24,570 nucleotides of DNA from JAZDJP01 sp043803805 (GTDB lineage: Bacteria; Planctomycetota; JAZDJP01), in assembly GCA_043803805.1 (NCBI GenBank), contig JAZDJP010000046.1, forward strand, positions 1-24,570, given 5' to 3'. The notes beneath the pieces are model-generated. The model was given only the letters and a program-made list of their open reading frames with translations, was not told the origin of the DNA and ran no database searches. Each line of letters opens with the position of its first letter. Within the stretch, counting starts at the first letter, position 1. Shown here piece after piece: positions 1 to 6,006 of the stretch. A program made the position numbers and the translations under genes.

Positions 1-254
1 GGAACCCGGATAAGGTCATGGCGCGGGCGGCGGGGGCCTGCCGGATGAGCGTGGAGAACCTTCGGGGCAACCGGAAGTACCCGGAGGTGTCCCGGGCGAG
101 GGGGCTGGCGTGCTTCTGGATGGTGGAACATCTCGGGGAAAGCGTAACCTCGGCGGCACGGATGCTTGGCGTAACCCAGTCGGCGGGTTCCCGACTGGTG
201 AAACGGGGGCGGGATGTGGCGGCGCGGCTGAAGATCGATTTGAAAAAAGAATAA
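1..254 (+). CDS. REP-associated tyrosine transposase (RAYT-like), C-terminal part only
   Basis: The reading frame is open from the left edge (codons from base 3), so the ATG at 18 is internal and the N-terminal Y1 HUH transposase domain lies outside the window. What remains is a DnaA-like helix-turn-helix tail: 'SVENLRGNRKYPEVSRARGL' followed by 'SAARMLGVTQSAGSRLVKRG'. This tail is known from a class of IS200/IS605-related single-strand transposases (TnpA_REP, RAYT) in PVC and deltaproteobacterial genomes, where it is thought to help recognise repeats. The gene ends with TAA at 252-254, and a copy of the dispersed 16-bp-core repeat begins about 33 bp downstream, the arrangement expected for a RAYT and its cognate repeats. 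Family assignment is from the tail alone; whether the gene is intact upstream cannot be seen. Confidence 0.75.
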   Translation, partial: NPDKVMARAAGACRMSVENLRGNRKYPEVSRARGLACFWMVEHLGESVTSAARMLGVTQSAGSRLVKRGRDVAARLKIDLKKE

Positions 255-286
255 TGTCATTATTTCATGTACGTCCCCTATTTTGC

Positions 287-316
287 GGGTTAAATAAGTA
301 TTATGTCCCCGGATAT
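287..316 (+). repeat. Dispersed RAYT-linked repeat, copy 1 (forward)
   Basis: Contains the core TAAGTATTATGTCCCC at 295-310, identical in all four copies of this window, preceded by GGGTTAAA. Immediately after the core, the 14-mer GTCCCCGGATATCT occurs twice head to tail (305-318 and 319-332). The copy sits between the transposase tail and the 3' end of the next minus-strand gene. Confidence 0.85.
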
Positions 317-339
317 CTGTCCCCGGATATCTATTCCGA

Positions 340-1797
340 TTACGGCAACGTTATCTCCACCGTGTCCGAATTCATCTCTCCGGTCCAGGCATTCCCCGTG
401 CCGTGAGAAACGCCTTGGGTGGTGAGGCGCGCCGTGGCCTTGTACCGCCCCGGCTTGAGAGGCTGGAATTTAAACGTGCCCCATGTCAGATTGAAGGCGC
501 CGTAGGGGTTCTTTTCAAATGAAGAAGACCCCGCGATAAATTTCTCGTCCGGGTTCACCTTCCTGTATTCCCATGATTCGGCGTCCGTGCGGTATTTCAT
601 TTCCTCCCGCTTATCAAACGATTCCGCCGCTTTGCCATTGGCGTCAATCAGAGTAAGGAAACAGGGGGCCAGTTTGTTGTTGTCGAGGATGGCCACCGGC
701 TCGGAAGTGTTGTTGACAATGACAGCGCTCAATTTCAATGTGCCGGGATCGAATTCGAGGGAAAGGTTCACCGTGTTTTTCTCCTTATCCGGATCCGGCG
801 CCTTGGGTTTCCCATTGTTGAGCTCTTTTATAAACGCATCGAACTGATTCTTCGCTTTCTCGAAATCCTGGGGTTTATACTCATAAGTGTCTTTCACTCT
901 TTCCTTCAACCACGCCGACCGGATCGCTTCCAGTTCCTCATGGTGCGACGCTCCCATCGAAGCCATGACCTTCCGATCGGCCAGCAGCATAAACGCGATC
1001 AGCGCCGCTCTTTCCGTATCCGGATTTCGATGCCGCAGAAACTTTTCAATGACTTGCGGATCCTGGACATAACCTCCGCGGGCCAAGCCCTGAAACAATT
1101 GCCCGCGCCGCGGCTCTTCCAGCTTCGAAAGAATTTCCAGAAGGTCCTTTTGCGTTTCCTTGTCCAGCGGCAGGGATCCTATTCCAAGAATGTCCTCCCT
1201 TTGGTCCTCGCTGTCTCCTGCGGCGGGCGATTTCAACATTTGGAGGGCCTCCGACGTTCGCTCCTGATACCATTCCGTCAGGTAATGCTCGTGTTTCAAA
1301 ACATAGGAGCGCGCCCAAGGGCCTACGACGCACGCCATCAACTCGCCCGCCGGCATGAAATAGCGGCAGGAGATTCGCATCCGCATTTCGCTCATGCGGG
1401 TGTTATACAAATAGGCGGGGATGGATTCTTTGACCAGATCGAGCATTTTGCCGTTTTCATCCGATTCCTCTATCGGCTGAACCTCCTTGTAAGGTTTCAG
1501 AAGTCCCGCGGTCCAGGGATACGGCGAACGCTTTGAGGCGAGAGTGGCCAGATAAAAATCCAGACTCTTTCCCACGTCATCAATCAAGGGTTGACCTGAT
1601 TCCTTCATTCGTTTGATGAATGCTTCCTCTGCCGATGCACCCTCGGTCGACCTCCCGCCAAAACCTTCGTACAACTTGACGTATTCGCCTTTGTATTCGA
1701 TAGAACCGTGGGTGCTCATATAGCCCTCCCTTGGCAAAAGAAAGATCAGCGCCAGCACAAAAAGAACCGACCAAAATTCTGTTCGTTTTTTCTCCAT
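340..1797 (-). CDS. Exported or membrane-anchored protein of unknown function
   Basis: 485 residues. A basic N-terminus followed by a hydrophobic stretch (about residues 9-22, 'WSVLFVLALIFLLP') indicates a signal peptide or membrane anchor. The middle (about 180-320) is helical and resembles degenerate HEAT-like repeats ('PQVIEKFLRHRNPDTERAAL'). The C-terminal 140 residues look like a beta-sandwich ('LSLEFDPGTLKLSAVIVNNT', then 'LKPGRYKATARL'), the style of BsuPI-like or Ig-like extracellular domains. I do not recognise a named family. The start is uncertain: the first ATG at 1797 has no Shine-Dalgarno, whereas the internal ATG at codon 27 has AGGGAGGG just upstream but would lose the signal segment, so I keep the long form. 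The gene lies between repeat copies 1 and 2, which point towards each other. Confidence 0.75.
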   Translation of the reverse strand: MEKKRTEFWSVLFVLALIFLLPREGYMSTHGSIEYKGEYVKLYEGFGGRSTEGASAEEAFIKRMKESGQPLIDDVGKSLDFYLATLASKRSPYPWTAGLLKPYKEVQPIEESDENGKMLDLVKESIPAYLYNTRMSEMRMRISCRYFMPAGELMACVVGPWARSYVLKHEHYLTEWYQERTSEALQMLKSPAAGDSEDQREDILGIGSLPLDKETQKDLLEILSKLEEPRRGQLFQGLARGGYVQDPQVIEKFLRHRNPDTERAALIAFMLLADRKVMASMGASHHEELEAIRSAWLKERVKDTYEYKPQDFEKAKNQFDAFIKELNNGKPKAPDPDKEKNTVNLSLEFDPGTLKLSAVIVNNTSEPVAILDNNKLAPCFLTLIDANGKAAESFDKREEMKYRTDAESWEYRKVNPDEKFIAGSSSFEKNPYGAFNLTWGTFKFQPLKPGRYKATARLTTQGVSHGTGNAWTGEMNSDTVEITLP

Positions 1798-1800
1798 ATT

Positions 1801-1957
1801 TAGCAGCCCGTTGAAGAAGTCATGATTTTACGCCGCGATCCCCGTCCGGACGAAACCTTTACCGAGATACCAATGACTTTGAAAAGTTCGATTCCAACGA
1901 GCCACGCGCGTTGAAATCGCATCCGGAAGCCATTCCCCGAGCGGCAATCTGGGCAAT
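1801..1957. other. Gap without recognisable gene
   Basis: About 157 bp upstream of the preceding minus-strand gene. No convincing coding frame, hairpin or promoter was found. At its right end the 9-mer GGGCAATCT (or GGCAATCTG) is duplicated head to tail (about 1942-1960), directly against repeat copy 2. It may be the remnant of an inserted or decayed gene. Confidence 0.4.
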
Positions 1958-1981
1958 CTGGGGACATAATACTTAATAGCC
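1958..1981 (-). repeat. Dispersed RAYT-linked repeat, copy 2 (reverse)
   Basis: The reverse complement carries the same 16-bp core (1960-1975). It is followed on the minus strand by a short tandem duplication of AGATTGCC, and on its other side by a C7A8 homopolymer run (about 1981-1995) and the end of a TPR-gene remnant. Confidence 0.85.
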
Positions 1982-1999
1982 CCCCCCAAAAAAAACCGT

Positions 2000-2056
2000 T
2001 CACGGCCCCGCCTTCTCCATCCCCGCCACCATCGCCTTCGGGTGTTCCGGAAACAT
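2000..2056 (-). pseudogene. Remnant of a TPR-protein 3' end
   Basis: The last 18 codons and TGA stop of a gene, read 'MFPEHPKAMVAGMEKAGP'. It matches the end of the transglutaminase/TPR gene that stops at 4435 ('AKKAKAILAGMGKTGP'). At DNA level 36 of 41 bases agree between 2000-2040 and 4435-4475. Upstream of this tail no TPR coding sequence remains; a different frame with a good ribosome site (GAGGT, ATG at 2096) begins 'MPAKQNKWTREQYH' and then loses coherence, so two gene scraps appear to be joined here. Both TPR tails are followed after 14-19 bp by a reverse-oriented repeat copy. Confidence 0.6.
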
Positions 2057-2104
2057 GATATTGTTCGCGGGTCCATTTGTTCTGTTTGGCGGGCATCGGC
2101 GACC

Positions 2105-2225
2105 TCAATCCAAACCAAGGTAGCGCAGAATGTGCCTGGCCAAGTGCTCGTCAATCTCGCTGTGCCGGGGAACCGGCTGTTTCCTGCCCGTCTTGGGATT
2201 TGCGAAGCAACGCGCGTCGTTTCAT
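2105..2225 (-). pseudogene. hicA: hicA toxin remnant with internal deletion
   Basis: The ATG at 2225 overlaps the stop of the upstream antitoxin gene as ATGA, the classic hicB-hicA coupling. The first codons read 'MKRRALLR', the start of HicA. The frame then breaks, and the next frame gives 'NPKTGRKQPVPRHSEID' followed by 'EHLARHILRYLGLD' and TGA at 2105, the normal HicA C-terminus. Compared with intact HicA (double-stranded-RNA-binding fold mRNA interferase, roughly 60-80 residues), about 17-20 residues are missing around 2198-2204, including the G-x-x-H segment with the catalytic histidine, and the frame is shifted. The toxin should be dead. Confidence 0.8.
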
Positions 2226-2581
2226 GCCATGACCACTTCGCGGATTTGGTATTTTTTGGGCACCTCGTCAAGGGCTATCAGCAGAAACGCTTCACGGATG
2301 TTCCGCTCCAATTCCTCCAGCGTCCGGCCCTGGGTCATGATTTCCGGGTGTTCGAGCAATTTGCCCAGCCAGAATTTTTTGCTTTTCCAGTATACCAAGG
2401 TCATTCGGCTGAACGCCGATGACCCTGCCGTCCCCGCATTCCCCGTGGAGTGAGCGGCAGCATTCCCGAGCACCTTCAGTAAAAATTCCTTCTGGGACAC
2501 GTGCTTGGCGTGGCGTTCATTCTCGATCCACTCGTACACGGCTTCCGGCACGTCACGGATAAGAATCTGTTTCTTGGACAT
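2222..2581 (-). CDS. hicB: RHH-HicB fusion antitoxin
   Basis: 119 residues. Residues 1-38 ('QILIRDVPEAVYEWIENERH') look like a ribbon-helix-helix DNA-binding antitoxin of the FitA/CopG type. Residues 60-119 are a nearly complete short HicB ('LVYWKSKKFWLGKLLEHPEI', then 'TQGRTLEELERNIREAFLL'), the domain that binds and neutralises HicA. An Ala/Gly/Ser-rich linker (40-58) joins them. HicB proteins with a DNA-binding domain usually carry it at the C-terminus, so this is a permuted arrangement or a chance fusion of two antitoxin genes. Start at 2581 has GAGG six bases upstream; the internal ATG at 2404 has none. The gene ends ATGA-overlapping the hicA remnant. It is likely autoregulated through the palindrome over its promoter. 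Confidence 0.8.
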   Translation of the reverse strand: MSKKQILIRDVPEAVYEWIENERHAKHVSQKEFLLKVLGNAAAHSTGNAGTAGSSAFSRMTLVYWKSKKFWLGKLLEHPEIMTQGRTLEELERNIREAFLLIALDEVPKKYQIREVVMA

Positions 2582-2604
2582 GTTGAACCTCGGGGTTGGG
2601 TAAA

Positions 2605-2643
2605 GTTGTTATCAATGATAGCAACGATTCCCGGCGGCGTCAA
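2605..2643 (-). promoter_or_regulatory. hicB promoter with overlapping palindromic operator
   Basis: On the minus strand TTGACG (2638-2643) and TATCAT (2615-2620) are separated by exactly 17 bp, a good sigma-70 promoter. A 21-bp near-perfect palindrome (2605-2625; arms GTTGTTATCA and TGATAGCAAC, nine of ten pairs matching) covers the -10 box. This is where an RHH/HicB repressor would be expected to bind. Confidence 0.7.
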
Positions 2644-2658
2644 CGAGGATGGGGAACC

Positions 2659-2690
2659 GGGTTAAATAAGTATTATGTCCCCGGAATAAG
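2659..2690 (+). repeat. Dispersed RAYT-linked repeat, copy 3 (forward)
   Basis: Same flank as copy 1 (GGGTTAAA) and same core at 2667-2682, then GGAATAAG. Downstream, CCCGGAAT recurs 18 bp later (about 2681 and 2699), again an imperfect duplication right after the core. It lies between the hicB promoter and the 3' end of the lipoprotein gene. Confidence 0.85.
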
Positions 2691-2711
2691 AATACTACCC
2701 GGAATGCAGAA

Positions 2712-4376
2712 TCATTCCATCGTTTTTCGCCCGCCGATCCGGGTGATCGCGGCACGCAAACTTTTCAACGTCGCCTCATTCTTTTCAACGCCAAGCCGTT
2801 CCTTCAGAACGGGGAGATCCGCGACCGATCCGAAGCGCTCCGCGAAAATTTCCGATACCTTCTGGCGAACCCACTTGTCTGAATCCGCCAACCCCGCATG
2901 AAGACGAGGTCGCACGACGTCCGACGGAAGCCAATTCCAGAATGAAAAAGCGTCCCGGCGGGCGCGGGCGTTGGGATGTTTCATGGCCTCCAGAAGAAGC
3001 GTCATCGTCTGCGGATGTTCCTTACCCATGAATATGAAGAGGTTGGACAGATCGTCGAATGACGATCCGAAAATATATTTGTCCGAATCCACCTTGACGA
3101 CCTCATCCAGAGACAACCGGATCCTTTTCGAAAACAAATCCCGGCTCCCGCCAGAATCGTAATCATAAAGCAACCAGGCGGCAAAATGCTGCGGGAGATC
3201 GGGATTCGGGTCCAGGAAACGCTTCCGAATGACTGGAAGAATCCGTTCATCAACGAACCCCTTCTCGCGCAGTGTGCGAACACATCGGCACAACGCCCCC
3301 CAATTCCCTCCGTCCGCCGTCGGTCCGATTTCAAGAAAACGATCGAAAATGACCTTCGCTTGGGTGGCATCGAGCGGCGGAAGCGTATATGTCCTCCGAC
3401 CGCCCCTCACGTTCTCGACCATTTCACCGATCCATTCGACGCTGCCCTTTTCGGGCGGAAGAATCCAATGCTCACGCCACGGCAATTCTTTTCCAAACCC
3501 GTGAAATACGCCTTCTTTCATGGGCACCCGCGTGATCGTCAACGCCCGGCCGTCCACCTGACCGTAGGCCAACTCCGCCGAAACCACAGGATCCACTGCC
3601 CCAAACAGGGAATTGTCGTCCCGGGCCGGAGGGCCCAACAATTCGATAACCGAATTCTCCGACATGCCCGGCTCCAAAAATCCCAGCCGCCCGTCGAACC
3701 CGTATTTCTCGTAAATCCTCCGCCGGAGCGCCTCCGGATCATGTCCCGATCCTTCCAACCGCAGGGATGATGCGATCTTCACATAGACATCCTGCGACAA
3801 CGCGCTGTGAGTCCATTCTAGGAAAATGGCGCGCACCCCTCCGTGAAGCGCCTGTACCTGTTTCACATCCCCGGTATCCAGAAACGAGAATCGAAACAAC
3901 GCATCGTTGTGAAAGAGGTATTTCTTGAACACGATGGCCCCGCACAAACAGATTCCGTCATCGAACTCATCAGAACGACCCACCATCAACATGCCGATCG
4001 TGGTGGCGCCGGCGGCAAGACGATACCCTGTGGAAAAAGACGGATCTTCCGAGCGAAGCATTCCATGGATCACCACATGATCGCCCGGTTTCATGATTTC
4101 AAGGGCGATGCCCGGATCATCCGGATAGACAAACGACACCGTCTCGTCACGATAGGTTTTCCACTTCGCAAAGGAATTCCGACTTGCGAAATGAACCGAT
4201 GTCTTGTCCTCCGAATGCCTTGCAAACGGATTCTCCGCGTCCGAAACTCGTGGAATCACCTGGATCCGCGTGCGAAAATCATTTTCCGGATATTTTTCGG
4301 CGATTACACAACCCGTAACCGCCAGAACACAACAACACACGGAACCTCTCGACATCCACCCCAGTCGGTCAGGCAT
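2712..4376 (-). CDS. Putative lipoprotein with BamE-like and HEAT-like regions
   Basis: 554 residues from the ATG at 4376; an ATG two codons earlier (4382) is only one base from AGGAAGG, while 4376 has the ideal seven-base spacing. The N-terminus is a lipoprotein signal with lipobox 'LAVTGC', so the protein should be membrane-tethered outside the cytoplasm. Around residue 240 (numbered from 4382) 'GFLEPGMSENSVIELLGPPA' matches the short SmpA/BamE-type motif seen in outer-membrane lipoproteins. The last 100 residues contain helical HEAT-like repeats ('MKHPNARARRDAFSFW', 'LADSDKWVRQKVSEIFAERF'). No overall family is recognised. Its 5' leader contains repeat copy 4 and its 3' end abuts copy 3, so the gene is enclosed by an inverted pair. 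Base composition is lower in GC than the genes beyond 4435. Confidence 0.75.
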   Translation of the reverse strand: MPDRLGWMSRGSVCCCVLAVTGCVIAEKYPENDFRTRIQVIPRVSDAENPFARHSEDKTSVHFASRNSFAKWKTYRDETVSFVYPDDPGIALEIMKPGDHVVIHGMLRSEDPSFSTGYRLAAGATTIGMLMVGRSDEFDDGICLCGAIVFKKYLFHNDALFRFSFLDTGDVKQVQALHGGVRAIFLEWTHSALSQDVYVKIASSLRLEGSGHDPEALRRRIYEKYGFDGRLGFLEPGMSENSVIELLGPPARDDNSLFGAVDPVVSAELAYGQVDGRALTITRVPMKEGVFHGFGKELPWREHWILPPEKGSVEWIGEMVENVRGGRRTYTLPPLDATQAKVIFDRFLEIGPTADGGNWGALCRCVRTLREKGFVDERILPVIRKRFLDPNPDLPQHFAAWLLYDYDSGGSRDLFSKRIRLSLDEVVKVDSDKYIFGSSFDDLSNLFIFMGKEHPQTMTLLLEAMKHPNARARRDAFSFWNWLPSDVVRPRLHAGLADSDKWVRQKVSEIFAERFGSVADLPVLKERLGVEKNEATLKSLRAAITRIGGRKTME

Positions 4377-4390
4377 TCTCATTCCTTCCT

Positions 4391-4420
4391 ATTTATTCCG
4401 GGGACATAATACTTATTACG
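4391..4420 (-). repeat. Dispersed RAYT-linked repeat, copy 4 (reverse)
   Basis: Reverse complement carries the 16-bp core (4400-4415) with GGAATAAAT after it, resembling copy 3. It lies in the leader of the lipoprotein gene, directly upstream of its ribosome site, and 14 bp beyond the stop codon of the TPR gene at 4435. Confidence 0.85.
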
Positions 4421-4434
4421 TCTTCGTGATCCGC

Positions 4435-5994
4435 TCACGGCCCCGTCTTCCCCATCCCCGCCAGAATGGCCTTCGCTTTTTTGGCGTAGTCGCTTTCCGG
4501 ATAGAGGGCGAGGATGCGCCGGAGGGGAGGTTCGGCCCCGTCGGGGGAATTGTTTTTGAGGTAACTCTCCGCCAGGGCCAGCCACCCCTCGCACCGCTTT
4601 TTCATGGCGTCGGCCCAGGCGGCCGGGGCGATTTCCTTCACTCTCATGAGCAGAACGGCCACCCCCGCGTTCGCCGGGTCCTCGTCGAGCGCCCGTTCCA
4701 GTTGATTCAGGGCCTCGAACCCCTCGCCCCGCGCCAGGTGGGTCGCCCCGAGGTTCGCCCGGGCGTCCGTGTAGTGGGGGTCGAGGTCCACCGCCTTTTT
4801 GAAGTCCGCCAGGGCCCCGTCGAGGTCTTTCAGGTCCAGTTGGGTCACCCCGCGGTTGTTGTACGCCGACGGGTAGGCGGGAGCCCGCGCGACCAGTTCG
4901 TCATAGGCCGCCAGCGCCTCCTTCGGTTTCCCGAGTTTCCGAAGTAGAAGCGCCAGGTTGTTCCGGGCCTCGAGGTAGCCGTCGTCGAGCGCCACCGCCC
5001 GGCGGAGGAAGTCGGCTGCCTTGGGGAGATCCCCCGCCTCCCGGGCCGAAAGCGCCAGGCTCGCCAGGACGTCCGCGTGGAGGGCGTCGCGGGAAAGCGG
5101 CACGCGGTACCCTTCCCGTTTGGCCTTGGCCCACGCCGATTTTTCCAGCATCTTCTGATAAAGGTCGTCCGGGGGGCCGGCGCCTTTCGCCGTCGTCTCG
5201 ATGTTGCGGGAAGGGTCGGTGTCGAGGCACTTGAGCCAGACATGGCCGGGGACGCGCGCCGGGGCGAGGGTGAGGCCGAGCCGGTCGCCCAGCAGCAGAT
5301 ACAGCACCGAAAGCCCCACGCAATTTCCCTCCTTCCGCGCCAGGACGAACGCCAGCGATGCATAGGGGGCCGGGTCCTCCGCCGAAAGTTCCTTGTGGCG
5401 GAACCCGCGCGTGTCGAAGAGGATCCGGTTCAGGATCGCGATCGTCACCGTCGGGTCGTCCGGGGGCTTCCCGCGGGGAAAGGCCTTTCGGACATCGGCC
5501 TCGATGGCGTCAAGCGCGGCCTTCGCCGCGGCGAGGTCGGCGGCCGGGTCCACGTCGCGGGAGACGGCGAGCGACACCTCCAGAAGATCAATCGTGCTTT
5601 TCGGGGCGGTCGGCTTCGGACGCGGGGCGGGCGCGTCGCCCGTGATTTCCTTCCCGGTCTGGGCGTCCCAGGCCCGGAACGTCCCGTTCCACTCCCGTGT
5701 GACAATGCGTTTGCCGTCGGCGGATTGGACCATGGTCTGGACGCGGGCCTCCCCCAGGAATTCCTTCAGGCTCGCGTATTTTTTCTTTTCCGGGGCCGGC
5801 GCGTCGGCGGCGGTCAATGCGACGAACAACAATCCTGCCATCAGAACAGTGCCGAGTGCTGAGTGCTGAGTGCTGAGGGTAAAGAACTGAGTGCCGAGTG
5901 CTGAGTTCTGAGCGCTGAGTTCTGAGAATAGGTTCATGGCAACCGACTTCCAGACTTCCAGACTCTGAGACTCCGAGACTCTGAGACTCTCCAT
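4435..5994 (-). CDS. Transglutaminase-like (SirB1-type) protein with TPR repeats
   Basis: 519 residues from the first ATG. A Transglut_core2/SirB1-like core is clear: 'RKEGNCVGLSVLYLLLGDRL' with Cys225 and 'RVPGHVWLKC' with His251, the Cys-His pair of this papain-like fold. Four or more TPR units follow (about 305-440; for example 'PSAYNNRGVTQLDLKDLDGA'). Residues 88-119 look like one isolated WD40 blade ('NGTFRAWDAQTGKEITG'). Residues 1-51 are encoded by 7- and 8-bp tandem repeats and are probably not ancestral; a signal-like segment starts at Met52 (5841, 'MAGLLFVALTAADA') but has no Shine-Dalgarno. The first ATG is 12 bp from the anti-sigma stop, so the gene looks like the third member of the sigma operon. 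Role unknown; likely exported. Confidence 0.75.
   Translation of the reverse strand: MESLRVSESQSLEVWKSVAMNLFSELSAQNSALGTQFFTLSTQHSALGTVLMAGLLFVALTAADAPAPEKKKYASLKEFLGEARVQTMVQSADGKRIVTREWNGTFRAWDAQTGKEITGDAPAPRPKPTAPKSTIDLLEVSLAVSRDVDPAADLAAAKAALDAIEADVRKAFPRGKPPDDPTVTIAILNRILFDTRGFRHKELSAEDPAPYASLAFVLARKEGNCVGLSVLYLLLGDRLGLTLAPARVPGHVWLKCLDTDPSRNIETTAKGAGPPDDLYQKMLEKSAWAKAKREGYRVPLSRDALHADVLASLALSAREAGDLPKAADFLRRAVALDDGYLEARNNLALLLRKLGKPKEALAAYDELVARAPAYPSAYNNRGVTQLDLKDLDGALADFKKAVDLDPHYTDARANLGATHLARGEGFEALNQLERALDEDPANAGVAVLLMRVKEIAPAAWADAMKKRCEGWLALAESYLKNNSPDGAEPPLRRILALYPESDYAKKAKAILAGMGKTGP
5842..5925 (-). repeat. Heptanucleotide tandem repeat (TCAGCAC family)
   Basis: Eleven consecutive 7-bp units from 5849 to 5925 (plus strand consensus GTGCTGA, with GTGCCGA, GTTCTGA and GCGCTGA variants and one GGGTAAA unit that keeps the phase). 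It lies inside the 5' coding region of the transglutaminase/TPR gene. Confidence 0.9.
5943..5989 (-). repeat. Octanucleotide tandem repeat (GAGTCTCA family)
   Basis: Five full 8-bp units (CCAGACTT, CCAGACTC, TGAGACTC, CGAGACTC, TGAGACTC at 5950-5989) after a partial unit. The same family recurs 13 kb away at 19591-19646. Confidence 0.9.
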
Positions 5995-6006
5995 CTCTCT
6001 GACTTC

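Noticed and set aside
110..4594. Short frames containing the peptide 'NKYYVPG'
   Set aside because: They are simply the dispersed repeat read in one frame, not a conserved protein.
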